Assembly: GCA_026415575.1 (NCBI GenBank)
Contig: JAOAGV010000018.1
Coordinates: 1 to 55,501 of the forward strand
Length of the DNA: 55,501 nt
DNA from: Candidatus Sumerlaeia bacterium
GTDB taxonomy: Bacteria > Sumerlaeota > Sumerlaeia > JADFCW01
Reading direction: 5' to 3'
Position numbers and translations under genes: made by a program. Position 1 is the stretch's first letter; every line of letters starts with the position of its first letter. Under the pieces are notes generated by a model that did not search any database, was not told where the DNA came from, and saw only the letters and a program-made list of their open reading frames with translations. Shown here one piece after another: positions 50,179 to 55,501 of the stretch.

Positions 50179-51354
50179 ATGAAAAAACTTACACCCGTCG
50201 TCGCCATCATGGCCGTTTTTACTCTGGCCACCTGTTTCATCATGATCGGTTCCGTGTCCGAAGAACTGAAGGCGAAACTCAAGATCACCAACACCGACAT
50301 CGGCACATTGATGATGGCGCTGATGCTCGCCTCGCTCGCCGTCCAGCTGATGGCCGGTCTGCTGGTGGACCGCTTCGGCCACAAACCCATGGCCATCGTC
50401 GGCTTTCTGGTCTCCAGCGCCAGCATCCTCCTTCTGGCGTTCGCCTCGTCGTTTGCCGTGGCCGTCGTGGCCTCGGTGTTTTTGGGCATTGGGGCCATCT
50501 GCTGCAACACGGTTGGCAACACACTCCTGCCGGTTGTGCTGTTCGACGGCAAGGAACCGGCGCGCGCCAGCAATTTCGGCAACGCCTTCGTCGGTCTGGC
50601 CTTTGTCCTGACACCGCTGGCCATCGTAACGCTGATCAACGACGTCGGGATGAGCTATGCGGCTACATTGTCGGTCATTGCCGTGCTGATTTTCGTCTTC
50701 GCCGTCTTTGCGATCATTTCCGACTATCCGAGCGTGCCGACAGGATTCAAACTTTCGATGGCCGTCGAGTTGTTGCGCCAGCCGGCCGTTCTTCTGGCAG
50801 CGCTTGCACTGGTCTGCTATATGGGACTCGAGTTCACCATGAACACATGGTCGAAGCCGCTGATGACCGAGATGTTCGGTGGGGCCGACGCACCCAACGC
50901 CGTGCGCAACGCCGGCCGCGCACTGGCCATGTTTGGCCTCGCCATGGCGGTCGGGCGGTTCATCTTTTCGACTGTGAAAAACCTGTCGCAAATCGGCTCC
51001 CTTGTCATCGCGGCCACCTCGGCCGTGGCCATCGTTTCGATCCTCGTGTTGTCCAAGACAGGCAGCACGACTCTGGCCATTGCGGCCATCCTCGTCACGG
51101 GGCTTGCACTGGCCCCGATGTTTCCGACCATTGTCGGCGTAACCTTCGGCAAGTTCGACTCCAGCTTGTATGGAAGTATTTTCGGGATTATCTTCTCCAT
51201 CGGGTTGTTGGGCTCAATGATCCTGCCCAAAATCATCGGAGCACTCAGCGAAGGGCGGACCGTGCAGCAAAGCCTCCCGATTGCGGCGGTAATTGCTGCC
51301 GCGTTGCTGGTCGTCGCGCTCCTGATGGGAAGAACCGGAAAAGTCAAACAGTAA
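50179..51354 (+). CDS. major facilitator superfamily transporter
   Basis: 391 residues with about twelve hydrophobic segments. The loop 2-3 motif LLVDRFGHKPM matches the MFS GxxxDRxGRR signature, and a central loop splits two six-helix halves (about 190-215). AAAGGGGAG precedes the ATG. It lies 16 bp upstream of the aldolase gene, so the pair is an operon; the carrier probably takes up the sugar or sugar acid that the aldolase pathway consumes. Exact substrate unknown. Confidence 0.9.
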   Translation: MKKLTPVVAIMAVFTLATCFIMIGSVSEELKAKLKITNTDIGTLMMALMLASLAVQLMAGLLVDRFGHKPMAIVGFLVSSASILLLAFASSFAVAVVASVFLGIGAICCNTVGNTLLPVVLFDGKEPARASNFGNAFVGLAFVLTPLAIVTLINDVGMSYAATLSVIAVLIFVFAVFAIISDYPSVPTGFKLSMAVELLRQPAVLLAALALVCYMGLEFTMNTWSKPLMTEMFGGADAPNAVRNAGRALAMFGLAMAVGRFIFSTVKNLSQIGSLVIAATSAVAIVSILVLSKTGSTTLAIAAILVTGLALAPMFPTIVGVTFGKFDSSLYGSIFGIIFSIGLLGSMILPKIIGALSEGRTVQQSLPIAAVIAAALLVVALLMGRTGKVKQ

Positions 51355-51369
51355 GGAAGGAACCCGTTT

Positions 51370-52224
51370 ATGCCTCTAGCCACACTGGATGACGTCCTCC
51401 CCGCTGCCCAGACGGGCCGCTATGCCGTTGGCGCGTTCAACATGGTGGACTATGCCTCGACCTTGGCAATCGTTCGCGCGGCCGAGCAATTGCGTGCGCC
51501 CGTCATTGTCCAGACTTCCGTCAAGACCGTCCGTTTCTGGGGCTGCGCGGCCATTGCCTCGTGGCTGCGCGAAATCGCCGGTCGCTCGCCCGTGCCCGTT
51601 GTCCTCCACCTCGACCATTGCAAAGACCTCGCCGTCATCGAGCAATGTATTGCAGCGGGATGGACTTCGGTCATGTTTGACGGGTCGGCCAAAGCGTTCG
51701 AGGAAAATCTTGCCCTGACGCAGCGGGCAGCGGAAATGGCTTCGCGCGCCGGCGTCAGCCTCGAAGCCGAACTCGGCGAAATTGGCGGCGTCGAGGACGA
51801 CAAGGCCGTCGCCGACGAAGACGCTCACCTTGCCGACCCCGAAAAGGCTGTCCGTTTCTGCCAGACCGTCCGCCTCAGCGCTTTCGCCCCGGCCATCGGC
51901 ACGGCGCACGGTATCTACAAAGGCGAGCCGAAACTGGCCTTCGACCGCCTCGAAGTAATTGCCCGCCGCACGGGCGTCCCTATTGCACTCCATGGCGGAA
52001 CGGGTCTGTCCGACGACGTCTTCCGCAAATGCATCTCGCTCGGCTGCGCCAAGGTCAACATTTCCACCCAGATCAAATACGCGTTCATCGAAGGCTTTGT
52101 GGACTATCACCTCGCCCACAAGGAATACGAACCGCTCAAACCACTGGAGGCGCAGATCGAACGAATCCGCCGCGAAGTGGCTGAAAAGATCGAACTGTTC
52201 GGCAGCGCCGGTCGTGCCGCATAA
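51370..52224 (+). CDS. class II (zinc) ketose-bisphosphate aldolase
   Basis: 284 residues. Zinc-site and catalytic motifs are in order: GAFNMVDYAST, HLDHCKD (His/Asp), SVMFDGSAKAFEENL, EAELGEIGG, GTAHGIYKG (His), ALHGGTGLSDDV (His) and KVNISTQIKYAF for phosphate binding. It matches the GatY/FbaA group cutting fructose- or tagatose-1,6-bisphosphate to two triose phosphates in the cytoplasm. It is the second gene of the MFS-aldolase pair and closes the carbohydrate region. Confidence 0.93.
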   Translation: MPLATLDDVLPAAQTGRYAVGAFNMVDYASTLAIVRAAEQLRAPVIVQTSVKTVRFWGCAAIASWLREIAGRSPVPVVLHLDHCKDLAVIEQCIAAGWTSVMFDGSAKAFEENLALTQRAAEMASRAGVSLEAELGEIGGVEDDKAVADEDAHLADPEKAVRFCQTVRLSAFAPAIGTAHGIYKGEPKLAFDRLEVIARRTGVPIALHGGTGLSDDVFRKCISLGCAKVNISTQIKYAFIEGFVDYHLAHKEYEPLKPLEAQIERIRREVAEKIELFGSAGRAA

Positions 52225-52268
52225 CCTTCGCACAGGCATCCCGCCGCACAGCCTTCATTCCCCGCCGT

Positions 52269-52355
52269 GCCCGGATGGCGGAACGGCAGACGCTGGGGAC
52301 TTAAAATCCCCTGGGGCAATCCCCCGTGAGGGTTCGATTCCCTCTCCGGGCACCA
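52269..52355 (+). tRNA. tRNA-Leu (anticodon UAA)
   Basis: Acceptor arms GCCCGGA (52269-52275) and TCCGGGC (52345-52351) pair fully. The anticodon stem GGGGA/TCCCC encloses CTTAAAA with anticodon TAA. A long class II variable arm (GGGGCAATCCCCC), the T arm GAGGGTTCGATTCCCTC and an encoded CCA (52353-52355) complete it. It reads UUA codons. Confidence 0.97.
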
Positions 52356-52359
52356 GAAC

Positions 52360-52410
52360 AATCTGGGCATAAGTCCAACAATACCATAGACTTGTGCCCA
52401 GATTCTTTTT
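52360..52410 (+). terminator. intrinsic terminator after tRNA-Leu
   Basis: AATCTGGGCATAAGTC (52360-52375) and GACTTGTGCCCAGATT (52389-52404) form a 16-bp stem with one G-U pair and a 13-base loop, followed by CTTTTTC. Five bases after the tRNA CCA. Confidence 0.9.
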
Positions 52411-52547
52411 CATGTCCTTTGTGTTTTCTGTTTCGTGCACGGTTCGTTTTTGTTCCAATGTGGAACAAAAGCCCCACCACTTTCTGACCCAAAATCAAGA
52501 TCTTTTGCTGCCGACCTTTACGCAGGACTGGCTGCTTTCACTCTCAA

Positions 52548-52630
52548 CGTGGCCTCCGGCCACAACCATAGAGGTCAGAGGCAAGAGGTTAGAAGGTGGA
52601 AGAGATCGTCACAAACTGGCTGGATGTTTG
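52548..52630 (+). repeat. dispersed repeat family II, copy 2
   Basis: CGTGGCCTCCGGCCAC (hairpin), then AGAGGCAAGAGGTTAGAAGG, TGGAAGAGATCGTC and GGATGTTTGG. It aligns over about 80 bp with 20680-20760. Confidence 0.65.
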
Positions 52631-52667
52631 GACTGCAGAGTTGAAGTGTGGTATGTATTTCGCCAGA

Positions 52668-52810
52668 CTTTTGGAATGCGGCAGCCGTGCTGCCGCTTTG
52701 CTCTCCAACGGCCATAAACCAGCCAAACGAGGCCCTTTCCGGCAAAACGAACGTTTCTTTTCGCAAAGGGCGATGAAAAAAGCGGCAGCATGGCTGCCGC
52801 ACTCCAAAAG
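52668..52810. repeat. MITE-like element, copy C (most complete)
   Basis: 143 bp with 32-bp terminal inverted repeats (52668-52699 and 52779-52810), 30 of 32 positions matching. Ends are CTTTTGGA and TCCAAAAG; each arm itself contains a GCGGCAGCC/GGCTGCCGC hairpin. The 79-bp interior is non-coding. No transposase and no clear target-site duplication were seen. Confidence 0.8.
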
Positions 52811-53116
52811 ATTGGCCACGTTAGACGAAAGAATCCAAAACCATAGAACTCTGCAACCTCATAAATGGATTACCTTCCAGCTCAATCTTGCATGCCATTT
52901 ATTTCTGGCTTGGCGCCTTTTCATGAGACTTTCTCCGAACAATTGAGGCCCCCTCTGCCCGCAGTTTATGACAATTGACACGGTACTGTTCCCTTGCCTA
53001 AATCCCGTCTTGCGCGGCTTTCCCAAAGCAGCCCTGAGTCATGCAATGCGTGTGCTCAACAAAAGGCGTTTGACTGCCTTTCCCGGCACAACGGAATAGA
53101 AGCAGAAAGACAGGCA
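52811..53116. other. intergenic region before the AsmA-like gene
   Basis: About 300 bp with no plausible gene on either strand. It presumably holds the promoter of the AsmA-like gene; no motif was identified with confidence. Confidence 0.5.
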
Positions 53117-55501
53117 ATGCGGCTCCGCAGATGGAAAAAATGGTTGCGCCGACTGTTGCTGTGCGTGCTGACGCTTGCCCTGCTTGCGGCCGCAGCGCTG
53201 TTCATCCCTTGGTCTCCGCCGTTTCTCCGCGCCTACCTCGAAGGCGTGATCGCCGCGCGTCTGGACTGTCGGGTTTCGATCGAACGGGCAACGCTTTATC
53301 TATGGCAGGGCCGCCTTTGCATCGAGCATCTCCGCCTCGACTATTCGGACTTTGCCGACCGCTTCCAACCGTGCGGAATTCCTCAGCTCGTGTGGAATGT
53401 GGATCACGCAAGGGTTGCGGTGAACTGGCACGACGTGCTGTCGCAGCGGCGTCCGGCAGCCGTAACTGTTTCCCTCCGCGACCTTGATGCCGTCGTGGTG
53501 GCATTTGTGCAAAACACGCCGGTCTGTTTCCCCCCGATTCCCGATTGGGTTCGCACGCAGCCCAAAGCCCAATCGCCCCAACCGCGGATTTCTCTCCAAA
53601 TTGAAAACGCCGTTCTGCGCGTTCGAGACCCCGTGCAGGTTTCTTCCGAACGCGCGGATTTCCTGCTGCCGCAAATCAATTGTTTGGTAACGCTCGATCC
53701 ACAGCCCCCTATTTCCGAAGCCACGCTTTCCGGTCGGATTGGTCAAAGCCAACTGTCGTCCTTTCAGATTGCCCTCACGGCTTCTCCGCGCGGGTATAAC
53801 GTGCGGTTGCGCACCACGCCAATTCGTTTCGGCGATCCGGGCATCGGCCCGCCTTCCTTGAGCGGCCGCACCGACTCGCTCCGTCTCGATGTCCAAATTG
53901 GACGCGACCCAACCGACCAATGGAGCGGACTTCTGGTCGCCAACTGCCCGCTCATCGAAGCGCTGGGAGTAACGGAAACGGCCACCTCTCTGACCCTCAC
54001 CGGCGCCTATGATCCCCGTACTTCCTGCGGCAAAGTTGCTCTTTCTTTGGCCAGCCGCGATAGTCGAATCCGCGCCGGTGCAGCATTTCATCCAAACGGC
54101 GACCGCAATTCGACCGCAACGATCACCGTCGAGCGGTTGGCCGACGCATGGCTGCGCCTGTACAATGCCCGCCGACCGCCCCAATGGCCTGCAATCGAAG
54201 GCCATCCCAAGCATCTTGCTGTTGAGGCGGCTGCGCGCATAACGGCCTCGCCGCCCCGACTCCGCGAACCGCGCGTGCGTGTTGCTTTCGCCGGCCCAAG
54301 TCTGTCTTCCGACTATCTGCCGTTTCCGGTGACGGACATAGATTTTGAGGGTTCGGCAACCCCCGACCGGCTGGAGATTGCGCGCTGTCGCGGCCACTGG
54401 GCGCAAGGCCGCGTCTCGCTCAGCGGCATCCATGAAGGCCAATGGTGGCAGGGATGGGAAGGCACCAGCCGCATCGCGTGGAACTTCGCGGCAAGAGCCG
54501 AAGATTTTCTGACCACCCTACCGGCCCCTTTGGAAGCTAGAGCCAGCACTACCGTCTTGGCGGCGCTTTCGCGGCGTCCCCTCGTTTCCGGCGACTTGGC
54601 CGGAAGCGGCACGCTTGTGCTGGGCTGGGAACGTGCGGGACATCCGGGACTGCCCACAACCAAAACACTCGCGGGCATCGTCGCTTTTCGCAACGGCCGA
54701 ATCGAGCACCCGCTTCTTCCCGCACCGGTTACCGGCGTTCACGGGATCTTTGCCCTCGCCCCGCAGCGGCTCGAAATCCAGTCGGCGCGCGCCGAAATGG
54801 GGGGAACGTCGGCCACAGTTTGCGCGGCCGTCGAAGGAGAGCCTTTTTTCTGGAGCCATCCGCGCGCCGAATGCACGATTCAAACCCAAATCCCGATCAT
54901 CGAAGCCCTTCGGTTCGCGCCCGATTCCGTGCGCCCGCGCTTGGCCGCAGTTGAGCCTCGCGGCCATGTGGCAGCCACGCTTACTTTGTCCGGTCCGCTC
55001 CGCCGTTCAATTCGGGCCGACGATATTGCCGCCAGCGGCACCGTGCTCTTTCACAACGTCTCGTTTCAATCGCCCACGTGGGCGCTCGACGGAACCTTCC
55101 ATGACATCTCCGGCAGACTGGAACTAACGGAAAACGCCGTCCGTCTCACCACCGCCACCGGCTGGATTGGCAGGGTTCCCTTTGCCCTCGAAGCCGAGGC
55201 GCAACCGCAGGCGGGGCGTTTTTCGGCACGAGCCGAAACCACGGCGGGTTTTCGGGCCATCCAGCAAGTTCTGCCCCGCGCGCTCAGCCGCTATGAAGTC
55301 GGCGGCACGCTCTCTGCCCGATTCGAACTCGACGCGTTTGGCAAAGACTTGTTCCGGCAAGCCTTCCAGCTCAAGGACCTCACCAGCGCGACGCTGCTCC
55401 ATCTGCCGTTCGAGTGGGGTCTGCGCGGCGAAGTGCGTGCACACGATTGCCAACTGACCCTCGAAACGTTCCCAACTTCGCTGACGGCCATCAACGGGCT
55501 G
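53117..55501 (+). CDS. AsmA/TamB-like membrane-anchored envelope protein (3' end outside window)
   Basis: Open from the ATG at 53117 to the last base (795 codons, no stop). A basic N-terminus (RLRRWKKWLRRLLL) leads into one membrane anchor (LCVLTLALLAAAALFIPW), then a long beta-rich region. Early text LRAYLEGVIAARLDCRVSIERATLYLWQGRLCIEHLRLDY is typical of AsmA/DUF748/DUF3971 proteins (shown by ARLDCRVSIERATL). Repeating amphipathic strands such as LSGRTDSLRLDV and VHGIFALAPQRLEIQSARAEMGG fit the long beta-groove proteins that bridge the periplasm and carry lipids to the outer membrane. This supports a two-membrane cell. Full length and C-terminal domain unknown. Confidence 0.82.
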   Translation, partial: MRLRRWKKWLRRLLLCVLTLALLAAAALFIPWSPPFLRAYLEGVIAARLDCRVSIERATLYLWQGRLCIEHLRLDYSDFADRFQPCGIPQLVWNVDHARVAVNWHDVLSQRRPAAVTVSLRDLDAVVVAFVQNTPVCFPPIPDWVRTQPKAQSPQPRISLQIENAVLRVRDPVQVSSERADFLLPQINCLVTLDPQPPISEATLSGRIGQSQLSSFQIALTASPRGYNVRLRTTPIRFGDPGIGPPSLSGRTDSLRLDVQIGRDPTDQWSGLLVANCPLIEALGVTETATSLTLTGAYDPRTSCGKVALSLASRDSRIRAGAAFHPNGDRNSTATITVERLADAWLRLYNARRPPQWPAIEGHPKHLAVEAAARITASPPRLREPRVRVAFAGPSLSSDYLPFPVTDIDFEGSATPDRLEIARCRGHWAQGRVSLSGIHEGQWWQGWEGTSRIAWNFAARAEDFLTTLPAPLEARASTTVLAALSRRPLVSGDLAGSGTLVLGWERAGHPGLPTTKTLAGIVAFRNGRIEHPLLPAPVTGVHGIFALAPQRLEIQSARAEMGGTSATVCAAVEGEPFFWSHPRAECTIQTQIPIIEALRFAPDSVRPRLAAVEPRGHVAATLTLSGPLRRSIRADDIAASGTVLFHNVSFQSPTWALDGTFHDISGRLELTENAVRLTTATGWIGRVPFALEAEAQPQAGRFSARAETTAGFRAIQQVLPRALSRYEVGGTLSARFELDAFGKDLFRQAFQLKDLTSATLLHLPFEWGLRGEVRAHDCQLTLETFPTSLTAINGL

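Overview
The window reads as one piece of chromosome from an uncultured, GC-rich, Gram-negative-type bacterium (no phage or plasmid genes seen). Lineage is inference only. The mix of Tat-exported Gfo/Idh/MocA oxidoreductase, GH123/DUF4091-type exported hydrolase, GspG-like pseudopilin ending in the YDPTNGTVS style, and small GFTLVEIM pilins, together with dispersed GCGGCAGCC hairpin repeats, is what I associate with Sumerlaeota, Hydrogenedentota or Lentisphaerota/Kiritimatiellota-type genomes. No 16S gene is present to decide.

Layout. 1-2040: two ABC-2 export permeases (the first is cut by the window start). 2187-9123: a tight same-strand cluster of GT4 glycosyltransferase, radical SAM/SPASM enzyme with a C-terminal Ig-like domain, acyltransferase-like protein and two tandem CapK/PaaK-like adenylate-forming enzymes. 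This is the best candidate for an undescribed envelope or natural-product pathway. 9666-12186: a ZnuABC-like metal importer with ATGA overlaps, followed by a methyltransferase. 12978-15235 (minus): a GspG-like pseudopilin and an exported protein made of two near-identical OB-fold-like repeats. 15623-18397 (minus): valS, carrying an in-frame insert of a repeat that elsewhere is intergenic. 18570-23462: a PilS/PilR-like two-component module (soluble GAF-PAS histidine kinase, single-domain receiver, sigma-54 activator), directly followed by a good sigma-54 promoter and two small paralogous type IV pilins.

23559-28431: glycan genes (mannose-1-phosphate guanylyltransferase, ALG5-like GT2, TPR protein, ArnT/GT39-like membrane protein). 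28518-32724 (minus): recO and an iron operon fur - fur::feoA fusion - feoB. 33250-40928: exported M14-type peptidase, ksgA, Tat-exported sugar-isomerase-fold protein, DUF58 protein, exported glycosidase-like protein and B12-type radical SAM protein. 41147-41671: a MarR regulator with a 20-bp palindrome between it and the radical SAM gene. 41898-52224: a plus-strand carbohydrate region (GH123-like hydrolase, LeuD-like small subunit, two-domain acetyl-xylan-esterase-like hydrolase, lactonase-fold beta-propeller, DPM1-like GT2, Gfo/Idh/MocA oxidoreductase, MFS carrier, class II aldolase). A tRNA-Leu(UAA) with a strong terminator follows, and then an AsmA-like envelope protein that runs off the end.

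A recurrent theme is dispersed non-coding repeats: a MITE-like hairpin family (three copies), a GTGGCC...GGCAAGAGG family (two copies), a 9-10 bp TGGACGGNATGGA-type tandem family (several operon gaps plus the inside of valS) and an ACCGCAGATG-type array. All functions come from motif reading by eye; no database search was run.
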